A stretch of 64,000 bases of DNA. It comes from Chitinophaga sp. HK235. Lineage in GTDB: Bacteria > Bacteroidota > Bacteroidia > Chitinophagales > Chitinophagaceae. A program made the translations under genes and the position numbers. The notes below the pieces were generated by a model. It was given only the letters and a program-made list of their open reading frames with translations, made no database searches and was not told the DNA's origin. The stretch is taken from the NCBI RefSeq assembly GCF_018255755.1, contig NZ_CP073766.1, forward strand, positions 744,001 through 808,000, given 5' to 3'. Positions 8,538 through 16,876 of the stretch are shown piece after piece. How positions within the stretch are numbered: position 1 is the stretch's first letter; every line of letters begins with the position of its first letter.

Positions 8538-9542
8538 ATGAAGTCGATCGAGGAAATTAAACCTTTACTGGAAAATCCTAAGAAAGTGGTAGTAACGATG
8601 CATCAGAAACCTGATGCGGACGCAATGGGATCTTCACTGGCATTATACCACTATCTGGTACAAAAAGGCCACCAGGTGACTGTAATATCTCCTACCAATT
8701 TTCCGGATTTTTTAAAATGGATGCCCGGAGCAGATAGCGTGATTGATTTTGAGTCTTCTACCGACAAAGCACTGGAAGCACTGAAAGGTATTGAACTGCT
8801 ATTCTGTCTGGACTTCAACGCGTTATATCGCACCAAAAATCTGGCGCCTCACCTGGAAAATCTCAACTGTGTCAAAATACTGATTGATCATCACCTGGAG
8901 CCTCATCCCAGTTTTGATTACGGTGTCAGCGATACTTCCGCCAGTTCAACTGCACAGCTGGTTTATGAAACCATCTACAAGCTGGGAGACGAGCGGTTGA
9001 TCAATCTGAACATCGCCGAGTGCATCTACGCTGGAACGGTAACAGATACCGGCTCCTTCCGTTTTGCCTCTACTACTGCCCGTGTTCACCGGATGGTAGC
9101 AGACCTGATGGATAGAGGATTGAAACATGAACTGATCCATCAGGAAATATATGATAACTTCCTGGAAAACCGCCTCCGCTTCCTGGGCCACAGCCTCCTG
9201 AACCGGATGGAAGTATTCTATGAATATAATACGGCTATGCTCGCCATCCCTTATTCCGACCTGAAACGGTTTGACCTTCAGACCGGTGATACAGAAGGAC
9301 TGGTGAATTTCCTGCTCTCTATTCAGGGTATTAAGATGGCTGCGCTGATCATTGACCGTAACTCAGAAGTGAAATTATCTTTCCGCTCGAAAGGAAACTT
9401 TGATGTAAACACTTTCGCCCGGAAATACTTCGACGGAGGCGGGCATTTCAACGCCTCTGGCGGTAGAAGCACCGATTCTTTGGAAAAAACAGTGAACCGA
9501 TTTATTAAGGCAGTAGAAGAAAACGAAACACTTTTACAATAG
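8538..9542 (+). CDS. nrnA: DHH-family phosphoesterase (NrnA-like nanoRNase / pAp phosphatase)
   Basis: The protein is 334 residues, the usual NrnA length. NrnA enzymes degrade two- to five-base RNA fragments, and many also hydrolyse pAp or cyclic-dinucleotide products such as pApA. The DHH domain shows the metal ligands in order: MHQKPDADAMGSS (motif I), LLFCLDFNA (II), LIDHHLEPH (III, the DHH itself) and AGTVTDTGSFRF (IV). The DHHA1 domain ends with the GGGHFNASGG substrate-binding motif. Because a diadenylate cyclase gene lies 1.5 kb downstream, a role in c-di-AMP turnover is possible, but that is inference. It is followed 40 bases later by the FKBP lipoprotein gene. Confidence 0.9.
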   Translation: MKSIEEIKPLLENPKKVVVTMHQKPDADAMGSSLALYHYLVQKGHQVTVISPTNFPDFLKWMPGADSVIDFESSTDKALEALKGIELLFCLDFNALYRTKNLAPHLENLNCVKILIDHHLEPHPSFDYGVSDTSASSTAQLVYETIYKLGDERLINLNIAECIYAGTVTDTGSFRFASTTARVHRMVADLMDRGLKHELIHQEIYDNFLENRLRFLGHSLLNRMEVFYEYNTAMLAIPYSDLKRFDLQTGDTEGLVNFLLSIQGIKMAALIIDRNSEVKLSFRSKGNFDVNTFARKYFDGGGHFNASGGRSTDSLEKTVNRFIKAVEENETLLQ

Positions 9543-9582
9543 TATAACTGTTACTAAGTATATCAACTACTAATACAATCAA

Positions 9583-10476
9583 ATGAAAAGAAACAATCAG
9601 TTATTAGTTGCAGCGTTAGGCTTATTGATAGCCAGCTGCGGAACAGGTGTTAAAAAAACACCAGGCGGTATTGAATATATCGTTCACAAATCCGGCAGCG
9701 GAGCACAACTGAAGCTGGGAGATACCGCCCTGATGAATGTGACTCAGCGCATTAACGACTCTATCCTGGGTGAATCCCGTAAAATCGTGGGAGCTCCTAT
9801 TCCCGTGCTGATCTCCAAACCACAGAATAAGTACGACCTGATGGAAGGCCTCGCCCTCCTGCACGAAGGTGACAGTGCTACTTTTGTAATTCCCTGGGAT
9901 TCATTACCGGCTAACGAGCGTCCTCCATTCGGTAAAAAAGGCGACAAACTGAAAATCACTTTCGCGGTTGAAAATAAATTCTCTGCTGCAAGCCAGAAAG
10001 AGAAAGATGAGAAAGCGATCAAGGAATACATGGAGAAAAACAAAATCAACGCTACTAAAAACCCTGATGGTGTATACATCGCTGTTACCCAGGAAGGTAC
10101 CGGCAGCACACCTAACCCAGGTGACACCGTAGTAGTACACTATACTGGTAAACTGACTTCCGGTAAAGTATTTGACTCCAGCCTGGATTCTACGCTGCGT
10201 CCTGGTATGCCTTTAGAGCCTATCAAATTCCCGATTGGCCGCGGTTTCGTAATCAAAGGCTGGGATTCCGGTCTGAGCGGACTGAAAAAAGGTTCCAAAG
10301 CAACACTGCTGATTCCTTCTACACTGGCTTACGGTTTACAAGGTAGCCCTCCGGCAATTCCTGGTAACTCCATCCTGGTGTTCGACGTTCAGCTGGTTGA
10401 TATCAAACCTGGTGCACCCGAACCAACAGCTCCGGTAGCAGCTACTCCTGCTCCAGCTCCTGCTAAGAAGAAATAA
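9583..10476 (+). CDS. FKBP-type peptidyl-prolyl isomerase lipoprotein
   Basis: The 297-residue protein begins with a lipoprotein signal ending in LLIASC, so Cys19 would be acylated and the protein held on a membrane facing the periplasm. A degenerate FKBP-like half (about 30-135) comes first, then a charged helix, then a canonical FKBP domain (about 160-272) with VVVHYTGKLTSGKVFDSS, GFVIKGWDSGLSGLKKG and the IPSTLAYG motif. The tail is Ala/Pro/Lys-rich. Such proteins catalyse prolyl isomerisation and assist folding of exported proteins. The gene is 40 bases after nrnA and is closed by a terminator. Confidence 0.92.
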   Translation: MKRNNQLLVAALGLLIASCGTGVKKTPGGIEYIVHKSGSGAQLKLGDTALMNVTQRINDSILGESRKIVGAPIPVLISKPQNKYDLMEGLALLHEGDSATFVIPWDSLPANERPPFGKKGDKLKITFAVENKFSAASQKEKDEKAIKEYMEKNKINATKNPDGVYIAVTQEGTGSTPNPGDTVVVHYTGKLTSGKVFDSSLDSTLRPGMPLEPIKFPIGRGFVIKGWDSGLSGLKKGSKATLLIPSTLAYGLQGSPPAIPGNSILVFDVQLVDIKPGAPEPTAPVAATPAPAPAKKK

Positions 10477-10503
10477 TTACCCTGCCTCCGGCAGATAAAT
10501 CAT

Positions 10504-10546
10504 AAAGCCTCATTATTAAACTGTTGATGTTTGATAATGAGGCTTT
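10504..10546 (+). terminator. Stem-loop terminator after FKBP gene
   Basis: A 13-bp perfect stem (10504-10516 with 10534-10546) ends in a short T run. It separates the FKBP gene from the convergent DCC gene. Confidence 0.7.
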
Positions 10547-10576
10547 TAGTTTGCAATTATGAGCGGAGGAATTTTT

Positions 10577-10969
10577 TTATTGCAGAAACCTGCTCCTGAT
10601 CTCCGGCGTAGGTATCATACAACTGTCTTTTTTCCCGAACCAACGGTAACGGTTACGCGCAATAAGGGAATAAACAGCATCGCGGATAAAGCGGGGTATT
10701 ATAATAAAAGCATACATCCCTCTCCAGGGAAAGGGGAGTTGCCGGGCTACCCGGAGGGCTGCCGTACTTTTCGTATATACTTTTCCGTTTTGTACCAGTA
10801 CAAACGTCTCCAGCCGGCTGGTATCGAAATGGAGGGACGTACCTAATGCCGCGGCAGTTTCTGATTGTAAGGGGGCAAAGCGAAAGCGTCCTTGCCGGTC
10901 GTGACGGATCACAAAATTGATGCTGGCATCACAGAAATTACAAACCCCGTCAAATAAGATAATGTCCAT
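10577..10969 (-). CDS. DCC-family thiol-disulfide oxidoreductase (DUF393)
   Basis: The protein has 130 residues and starts with the family signature LFDGVCNFC, where Cys10 and Cys13 form the CxxC pair seen in this thioredoxin-like family. The later stretch RHDRQGRFRFAPLQS is also typical. Substrates of DCC proteins are not well established. It lies 33 bases downstream of cdaA on the same strand, so it may be the third gene of a folP-cdaA-DCC unit. I see nothing linking it to folate or c-di-AMP other than position. Confidence 0.88.
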   Translation of the reverse strand: MDIILFDGVCNFCDASINFVIRHDRQGRFRFAPLQSETAAALGTSLHFDTSRLETFVLVQNGKVYTKSTAALRVARQLPFPWRGMYAFIIIPRFIRDAVYSLIARNRYRWFGKKDSCMIPTPEIRSRFLQ

Positions 10970-11001
10970 AGGTTATCATTGTGGCGTTCACGTTAATATG
11001 C

Positions 11002-11814
11002 TCATGCATAACCATCAATCAACACTTCATACAGTTTTACTTTAAGGTCTTCCAGTGAAACGTCGGTCTCCAGATTGCCGTCCTGCGCGTAGGAAATAGT
11101 ACCTCTTTCTTCAGAAACGATGATGGCCAGGTTGTCACTGTGCTCGGTGATGCCTACTGCAGAGCGGTGGCGCAAACCTACCCTTGTAGGCAGATTGGGA
11201 TTTTCCGAAACAGGCAGGATTACTTTAGCCGCCAGGATTTTGTTGCCTACAATGATCAGAGCACCGTCGTGCAGGGGACTGTGTTTTTCGAATATACTTT
11301 CTATCAGTTTGGAACTAACGTTGCCGTCGATGGGAATGCTGGAGGCGGTGTCAAATTTCAGACGGTAGGTGGTGGCAATTACGATCAGCGCACCGGTATA
11401 GGTGGCCTGCATATGGCTCACTGCTACAATCACCTCATTAATAATATTTTCTTCGTCTTTGTAGCTTTTAAATTTGTCGGGCAGGAAGAGTTTAGTCAGA
11501 AAGCTGTCTTTGCTCAAAGGGGTCTTCTTGCCAAGCACTAGCAGGAACTTGCGGATCTCCGGCTGAAAGATAATGATGATGGCGATGATGCCCACATTGA
11601 TGAAGTTCTGGAGGATGCTGGTGAGAATAGGCATCTGCAGAGCCCTGACCAGAAAAAAAACGGCATATACCATCAGAAGCCCTACAAAAATATTGAAGGC
11701 CAGGCTACCTTTTAATAAACGATACAGTTGAATAATTAAAAAAACGACTATCAGCAGGTCCAATACGTTCAGCCAGCGAAACTCATATCCATATAATTGT
11801 ATTACTTCCTTCAT
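11002..11814 (-). CDS. cdaA: Diadenylate cyclase CdaA (membrane c-di-AMP synthase)
   Basis: The 270-residue protein has three N-terminal membrane helices (about 16-34, 38-58 and 68-86) and a cytoplasmic DAC domain. The catalytic DGA motif is at 183-185 (LHDGALII) and the RHR motif at 215-217 (GLRHRSAVGITE). It condenses two ATP into c-di-AMP, a messenger that controls potassium and osmolyte balance and cell-wall state. The family usually travels with cdaR and glmM in Firmicutes; here no cdaR is present and the upstream neighbour is folP, 20 bases away, which I recall as the usual Bacteroidota arrangement. Confidence 0.95.
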   Translation of the reverse strand: MKEVIQLYGYEFRWLNVLDLLIVVFLIIQLYRLLKGSLAFNIFVGLLMVYAVFFLVRALQMPILTSILQNFINVGIIAIIIIFQPEIRKFLLVLGKKTPLSKDSFLTKLFLPDKFKSYKDEENIINEVIVAVSHMQATYTGALIVIATTYRLKFDTASSIPIDGNVSSKLIESIFEKHSPLHDGALIIVGNKILAAKVILPVSENPNLPTRVGLRHRSAVGITEHSDNLAIIVSEERGTISYAQDGNLETDVSLEDLKVKLYEVLIDGYA

Positions 11815-11834
11815 AATTGTAAAAATAGTAAGAT

Positions 11835-12698
11835 TTAATTGCCTTTCATTTTCTCCGTAATCCTGACTGCTTCCACAGCTGCTTTTACATCATGCACCCT
11901 CAGTATGTGGGTACCATGTAGCAATGCGATGGTGTTGAGTACTGTTGTCCCATTTAATGCTTCAGAAGGACTAATATTTAAAAATTTGTGAATCATTGAT
12001 TTGCGTGAGATGCCTGTAAGTACTGGTGTCCCCAGTATCTGATGAAAGAGCGAAAGGTCCTTCATCAGGGCGTAGTTATGTTCCAGGGTTTTCCCGAATC
12101 CGAATCCCGGGTCGGCAATAAAATCCCGGATCCCGGCAGCCCGGCATTCGGCCAGTTTTTTCGCCATATAGTCCAGTACGTCCTGTACCACATTTTCATA
12201 GTGCGGCTTCTGCTGCATGGTAGCAGGTTGGCCCTGCATATGCATGGCAATGTAAGGGACCTTCAGGCTGCCGGCTACCGGGATCATGTCTTTATCCAGG
12301 TCACCCGCACTGATATCATTGATGATGGAGGCGCCGGCGTGTATGGTTTTTTCCGCTACTGCGGCATACCAGGTATCTATGGAGATGATGGTCTGAGGGT
12401 AACGGTTTAAAATAGCATGAATAGCCGGCAACAGCCGGTCCAGCTCTTCTTCCGGTCCTATCAGGGTAGCGCCAGGCCTGGTGCTCTGTGCACCAAGGTC
12501 GAGGATTGCAGCCCCTTCCTGCAGGTGCTGGCCGGCTTTCTCTACCACCTGGTGTAACCCATGCATTCTGCTGCCTTCATAAAAGGAATCTTCTGTTACA
12601 TTGATAATGCCCATTACCACCGGACTGGCAAGTGAAAGTAATTGCCCCCGGCAGTTAATAGCAGGTTCCGTTAGGGTATTGATATGGTGTGGTCTCAT
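11835..12698 (-). CDS. folP: Dihydropteroate synthase
   Basis: This 287-residue enzyme joins p-aminobenzoate to hydroxymethyl-dihydropterin diphosphate in folate synthesis and is the sulfonamide target. The TIM-barrel motifs are clear: MGIINVTEDSFYEGSR near the N-terminus (loop 1), ILDLGAQSTRPGA (loop 2), IISIDTW, and the distal FIADPGFGFGK and GISRKSMI. Loop 1 has TEDSFYEG where many family members have TPDSFSDG, a modest difference. The gene is the first of a minus-strand unit with cdaA and the DCC gene, 20 bases before cdaA. Confidence 0.95.
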   Translation of the reverse strand: MRPHHINTLTEPAINCRGQLLSLASPVVMGIINVTEDSFYEGSRMHGLHQVVEKAGQHLQEGAAILDLGAQSTRPGATLIGPEEELDRLLPAIHAILNRYPQTIISIDTWYAAVAEKTIHAGASIINDISAGDLDKDMIPVAGSLKVPYIAMHMQGQPATMQQKPHYENVVQDVLDYMAKKLAECRAAGIRDFIADPGFGFGKTLEHNYALMKDLSLFHQILGTPVLTGISRKSMIHKFLNISPSEALNGTTVLNTIALLHGTHILRVHDVKAAVEAVRITEKMKGN

Positions 12699-12863
12699 TT
12701 AATGGTTTTTATTCTTTATTTTGCCACCTGAATCGCTGTTCACAAATTTAAGTAATGCAAAATAAAGGAATTACGCATGCAAAGGAACAAAGAAGACAAA
12801 GTTTGACAAGGACTTTATATGCCTTCCTCTCCCAGACATGCACAATTTCCTGTTAATAGGATC

Positions 12864-13400
12864 ATGAGTACATTAGCACAATACGAAGCCGCAATCGCAG
12901 GCTGCAAAGACATCTTCCTGAAAAAAACAAAAGATTACGGCACTTCCTGGCGGGTGTTACGTCCCATTTCAGTGGTAGACCAGATTTTTATTAAAGCCCA
13001 GCGTATCCGTAATATACAGGAGATCGGCGCACAAAAAGTGGAAGACAATATTGAAGGAGAATTCAAAGGCATCGTAAATTATGGGGTTATTGGATTAATC
13101 CAGATGGAGCAGCACGGTAACCCCTATACGGATTTACCTGTAGAAGAAGTGGAGAAGCTCTATAATCATTATATTTATAAGATCAAAACGGTCATGGAGG
13201 CCAAAAACCACGACTATGGAGAAGCCTGGCGTGATATGAGCCAGGAGTCTTTTGTAGACCTCATCCTGACCAAGTTATTGCGAATCAAGCAAATCCTGCG
13301 CAACCAGGGGCAAACACTGATATCGGAAGGAATAGATGCCAACTATGTGGATATTGTAAACTATGCATTGTTTGCGCTGATCAAGATCAGCGAAGCATAA
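12864..13400 (+). CDS. DUF1599 protein (tandem MazG-like halves)
   Basis: I place the start at ATG 12864 (178 residues); an ATG 45 bases upstream adds residues with no family look. The protein is an internal duplication. KDYGTSW and a later RIRNIQEI...GIVNYGVIGLIQ in the first half match HDYGEAW and RIKQIL...DIVNYALFALIK in the second. This is the DUF1599 pattern, also called nucleotide-modification-associated domain 1, related to all-alpha NTP pyrophosphatases. A house-cleaning role on nucleotides is inferred from that relation. The gene lies 47 bases before the DoxX-like gene, on the same strand. Confidence 0.85.
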   Translation: MSTLAQYEAAIAGCKDIFLKKTKDYGTSWRVLRPISVVDQIFIKAQRIRNIQEIGAQKVEDNIEGEFKGIVNYGVIGLIQMEQHGNPYTDLPVEEVEKLYNHYIYKIKTVMEAKNHDYGEAWRDMSQESFVDLILTKLLRIKQILRNQGQTLISEGIDANYVDIVNYALFALIKISEA

Positions 13401-13447
13401 CAAATGAAGTTATGGTCTAATTCATCACTTAACCATTAAACTATTTT

Positions 13448-14530
13448 ATGAAAGTTATCCTGAACCTATTGCGGATTATTGTTGGAGTATTGTTTATCTT
13501 TTCGGGCCTGATCAAAGCCAATGATCCGCTGGGCCTCAGCTATAAGATGGATGAGTTTTTTGAGGTACTGCACCTCACTTTTCTGTCACCCTATTCCCTG
13601 GCATTTTCCATCATCATGAATGCCTTCGAAATCATTGCCGGTGTAGCGGTACTGGTGGGATATCGTATGCGTATCTTCTCCGTACTGCTGCTGTTACTGA
13701 TCATCTTTTTCACCTTCCTCACAGGTTATGCCCTGTTCAGTGGCACCATCCGGGAATGCGGTTGTTTCGGCGACTGTATCAAACTGACCGCAGTGGAAAC
13801 ATTCTGGAAAGATGTAGCCCTGCTGGTAATGATACTGGTAATCTACTTTTTCCGCAACCGTATACAACCACTATTCAAAGGAGCGGGCATTGTATTATTC
13901 ATCGCTGCGGTGTTTTCATTTGGTGTACAGTGGTATACCCTTAAGCACCTGCCGTTTATCGATTGTCTCCCTTATAAAGTGGGCAACAATATCCCGGAAA
14001 AAATGAAACTGCCTCCTGGTGCTACTCCTGACGTGTATGAGATGATATTTATCTATGAGAAGAATGGAGAGAAAAAGGAATTTACTGCCGACAACTACCC
14101 CTGGTCAGACAGCACCTGGAAGTTTGTAGACCGTAAAGACAAACTGATCAAAAAAGGTAATGCCGAACCGGCTGTCAAGGACTTCATCCTGACTGATCTC
14201 GACGGTGTTAACCAGACACAGGCCATCCTGAACGAAACCAAACCGGTATATCTCTTCCTGGTGCAGAATGTTGAAAAAGCAGGAAAGGGATGGGATGAGA
14301 AAATGAAAGCAGTGCAACAAAAATGGAAAAATGGTGAAGTCCTGATATATGGTGTGTCTGCCTCTACCAAGGACCAGATCGCTGCCTTCGAAAAACAACA
14401 CGGACTGGAATTCCCCTTTGTACAGATGGACGGTGTGGCCATTAAAACTGCCGGCCGCAGCAATCCATGTCTGATTTTACTCGACAAAGGCACTATCAAA
14501 GGTAAATGGCATTATAACGATATTCCGTAA
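13448..14530 (+). CDS. DoxX/MauE-like membrane protein with thioredoxin-like tail (BT_3928-type)
   Basis: The 360-residue protein starts with four membrane helices of the DoxX/MauE kind (about residues 1-135), with a redox-type motif CGCFGDC between helices 3 and 4 (about residues 103-109). A fifth hydrophobic segment follows at about 139-158. The periplasmic part (about 160-360) includes a conserved DFILTDLDG stretch and ends with a thioredoxin-fold look (EVLIYGVSASTKDQIAAFEKQHGLEFPF, then NPCLILLDKG). It resembles the family named after B. thetaiotaomicron BT_3928. An electron-transfer or disulfide role is inferred. It sits between DUF1599 and a DppB-type permease, six bases before the latter. 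Confidence 0.8.
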   Translation: MKVILNLLRIIVGVLFIFSGLIKANDPLGLSYKMDEFFEVLHLTFLSPYSLAFSIIMNAFEIIAGVAVLVGYRMRIFSVLLLLLIIFFTFLTGYALFSGTIRECGCFGDCIKLTAVETFWKDVALLVMILVIYFFRNRIQPLFKGAGIVLFIAAVFSFGVQWYTLKHLPFIDCLPYKVGNNIPEKMKLPPGATPDVYEMIFIYEKNGEKKEFTADNYPWSDSTWKFVDRKDKLIKKGNAEPAVKDFILTDLDGVNQTQAILNETKPVYLFLVQNVEKAGKGWDEKMKAVQQKWKNGEVLIYGVSASTKDQIAAFEKQHGLEFPFVQMDGVAIKTAGRSNPCLILLDKGTIKGKWHYNDIP

Positions 14531-14536
14531 GTTTCT

Positions 14537-15589
14537 ATGTTACGTTTTCTTCTCCGGAAAACAGGATATGGCCTGTTGGTATTGCTGGGTGTGGTGGTGC
14601 TGGTGTTCTTCCTGTTTAATGTATTACCTGGTGATCCGGCCCGGCTTACCCTTGGACAGCGTGCCGATGTGTCTTCGCTGGAAAATGTCCGTAAAGAATT
14701 GCACCTCGACCAGCCGGTGGGGGTGCAGTTCCTGCTCTATCTCAACGATCTTTCACCGCTAGGTGTGCATGAACAGGCTGATGCTACAGAAAATCTGCAC
14801 TATGTGACGCTGGCTCATCTGTCAGCCGGAAAAATACTGGTATTAAAGACACCCTATCTGCGCCGCTCCTATCAAGGGAAAAAGCCGGTATGGGAGATCC
14901 TTACCGAAGCATTGCCCGGTACTTTACTGCTGGCCACAGCAGCGATGCTCTTTGCTACTGTGGTAGGAATAGGCTTAGGGGTGCTGTCTGCGGTTAAACA
15001 AAACACCTGGATGGACACGAGCGCTGTCTTTGCCAGTGTGATTGGTATATCAGCACCGTCTTTCTTTGCCGGTATTGTGCTGGCTTATTTGCTGGGTTTT
15101 GTGTGGAGCGATTATACCGGTCTGCATATGACTGGCAGTCTCTTCGATGTAGATCCGTTTAAGGGGAGGGTGCTCAACCTGCGCAATCTGATATTGCCTG
15201 CGATCACACTGGGCATACGTCCGCTGGCCATCATCGTGCAACTGACGCGCAGTGCTATGCTGGATGTGCTGCACCAGGATTACATTCGCACAGCTTACGC
15301 CAAAGGACTTTCCCGCTCCCGGGTGATCTGGCATCATGGACTCCGCAATGCACTCAATCCGGTTGTTACCGCCATCACCGGCTGGTTTGCTGAACTGCTG
15401 GCAGGTGCTTTCTTCGTAGAATACATCTTTGGCTGGAAAGGAATCGGAAAAGTAACAGTGGATGCGCTGGACAAATTCGATTTCCCCGTAGTGATGGGCG
15501 CGATCCTGTTTACCGCTGGCATCTTTGTATTGGTCAATATCCTGGCTGATATGCTTTACTCCGTAATTGATCCCCGCATTAAATTATAA
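14537..15589 (+). CDS. DppB/OppB-type ABC transporter permease
   Basis: The 350-residue protein has the binding-protein-dependent permease fold with about six membrane helices. It has the N-terminal VVLVFFLFNVLPGDPARLTLGQ motif, the GISAPSFFAGIVLAYLLG segment and an EAA-type loop with RTAYAKGLSRSRVIWHHGLRNAL. A family insert at about residues 80-125 is longer than in the E. coli protein. It would form half of a peptide or nickel importer channel, but no DppC-like partner, ATPase or solute-binding protein lies next to it. It is six bases after the DoxX gene and so is probably co-transcribed. Confidence 0.88.
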   Translation: MLRFLLRKTGYGLLVLLGVVVLVFFLFNVLPGDPARLTLGQRADVSSLENVRKELHLDQPVGVQFLLYLNDLSPLGVHEQADATENLHYVTLAHLSAGKILVLKTPYLRRSYQGKKPVWEILTEALPGTLLLATAAMLFATVVGIGLGVLSAVKQNTWMDTSAVFASVIGISAPSFFAGIVLAYLLGFVWSDYTGLHMTGSLFDVDPFKGRVLNLRNLILPAITLGIRPLAIIVQLTRSAMLDVLHQDYIRTAYAKGLSRSRVIWHHGLRNALNPVVTAITGWFAELLAGAFFVEYIFGWKGIGKVTVDALDKFDFPVVMGAILFTAGIFVLVNILADMLYSVIDPRIKL

Positions 15590-15599
15590 CTATTTAGGT

Positions 15600-15622
15600 C
15601 CCAGGGCTAAAGCCCTGGGCTA
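15600..15622 (+). repeat. REP-like hairpin repeat, copy A
   Basis: CCCAGGGCT-AA-AGCCCTGGG followed by CTA. Nine-base-pair stem with a two-base loop. It is 10 bases after the permease stop and faces copy B in inverted orientation. Confidence 0.85.
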
Positions 15623-15726
15623 TTTTCGTGGGAAACCACAATACTTTATAAAGATTTTTAGTTTTTATCAGAACTCATTTAAATAAATAAGGAATTCATC
15701 CTTCCAAGCAGCCGTAAAAACAATTT

Positions 15727-15749
15727 TAGCCCAGGGCTTCAGCCCTGGG
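15727..15749 (-). repeat. REP-like hairpin repeat, copy B
   Basis: In the same orientation as copy A this reads CCCAGGGCT-GA-AGCCCTGGG then CTA, on the minus strand. On the plus strand it is followed by nine T (15752-15760), so it can also act as a terminator for the preceding operon. Confidence 0.85.
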
Positions 15750-15821
15750 AATTTTTTTTTAAGATTGTTGTAACATCGTATTTGCTGAGTCGTCTTCTTA
15801 TTACAAAACGCAATATTCCGC

Positions 15822-16334
15822 ATGTCAATGGACTTATTTCTTACGCAGGTAGTTCCCGTCAGGCAAAAGCTTTATCGCTTCGCCTACCGCCTGCTGGGCA
15901 ATGAGGAGGATGCACAGGATGTGACCCAGGACGTGCTGATGAAGGTCTGGAGCCAGCAGGAGAAAATGACTGAACTGCAGAACATGGAAGCCTGGTGTAT
16001 GCGGATTACCCGTAACCTGGCGCTGGACAAGATCAAATCGAAGAAGTATCGCCTGGCTGATGAACTGGACAGGGCTGGTGATGTGCCGGCTACACAGCAT
16101 AGTCCGCATGCCATGGCGGAAAAAAACGATGTAATGATCAAAGTAAGACGAGTAATCAGTGAATTACCGGAGAAATACAGGACCATCATCCAATTAAGGG
16201 ATATGGACGGTTATTCCTACCAGGAAATTGCGGATATCCTGGAGCTGGACATGAATGAGGTAAAGGTTAACCTGCACCGGGCACGCAAAGCGGTGCGGGA
16301 GAAACTGCAAAACATACAGGTATATGGATTATAA
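15822..16334 (+). CDS. ECF-type RNA polymerase sigma factor
   Basis: The 170-residue protein has region 2 at about 10-75 (LYRFAYRLLGNEEDAQDVTQDVLMKVW) and region 4 at about 110-165, with the helix-turn-helix YSYQEIADILELDMNEVKVNLHRARKAV. It has no region 1 or 3, as expected for ECF factors that answer envelope signals. The end overlaps the next gene by 11 bases. That gene encodes a single-helix membrane protein, the usual arrangement of sigma and anti-sigma. Two DUF4252 genes complete the unit and are likely targets or signal inputs. Confidence 0.95.
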   Translation: MSMDLFLTQVVPVRQKLYRFAYRLLGNEEDAQDVTQDVLMKVWSQQEKMTELQNMEAWCMRITRNLALDKIKSKKYRLADELDRAGDVPATQHSPHAMAEKNDVMIKVRRVISELPEKYRTIIQLRDMDGYSYQEIADILELDMNEVKVNLHRARKAVREKLQNIQVYGL

Positions 16335-16836
16335 CGAAATCATCGTACTACTGGAAAGGTATTGGGACGGAGAAACTTCTTTGGAGGAGGAAGCGCTGCT
16401 ACGCCGGTTTTTTAGCGAGCCACATCCTGATATGCCGGAGGCTTTACAGGAAGCTGCTCCCTTGTTTGGTTATTTCCAGGAAGAAATAGAACGGGAATAT
16501 GTCATGCCGGAAAAACCGGAGCCGGTGCCGATACCTGTTGGGGCTACCGCTAAAGTAGTGCAGTTGTCGCCTTTCCGGCATTGGATGAAATATGCAGCCG
16601 TGCTGCTGATGGGGGTGGGGATGGGATATGCGATGAAGCAGTATCAGCGGCAGGAAATGAAAGCCAGTATTGCGGCAGCGCAACAGCTGAAGATGGAGGA
16701 AGAAGCCCGGGTAGCCTATATGGAAACCAAAAAAGCCCTGCAGCTGCTGGCCAAAAACCTGAATAAAGGAACAGACAAAATGCAGAAGCTGGCCTATTTC
16801 AATGAAGCTGCCGGTTTGATAGACAGTTCCAATTAA
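16324..16836 (+). CDS. Single-helix membrane protein, probable anti-sigma factor
   Basis: The 170-residue protein has a cytoplasmic acidic N-terminal half (about 1-85) with YWDGETSLEEEALLRRFF, one membrane helix (about 88-104) and a short coiled periplasmic tail. The YWDGETS-type motif is common at the N-terminus of Bacteroidota anti-sigma-like proteins. No zinc-binding HxxxCxxC is present, so it is not a ZAS-type anti-sigma factor. The 11-base overlap with the sigma factor gene supports co-translation and the role. I cannot show that it binds the sigma factor. Confidence 0.75.
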   Translation: MDYNEIIVLLERYWDGETSLEEEALLRRFFSEPHPDMPEALQEAAPLFGYFQEEIEREYVMPEKPEPVPIPVGATAKVVQLSPFRHWMKYAAVLLMGVGMGYAMKQYQRQEMKASIAAAQQLKMEEEARVAYMETKKALQLLAKNLNKGTDKMQKLAYFNEAAGLIDSSN

Positions 16837-16876
16837 TCAAGGGCCTATTTTAAAACCTGATATAAATTTTAAGAAA

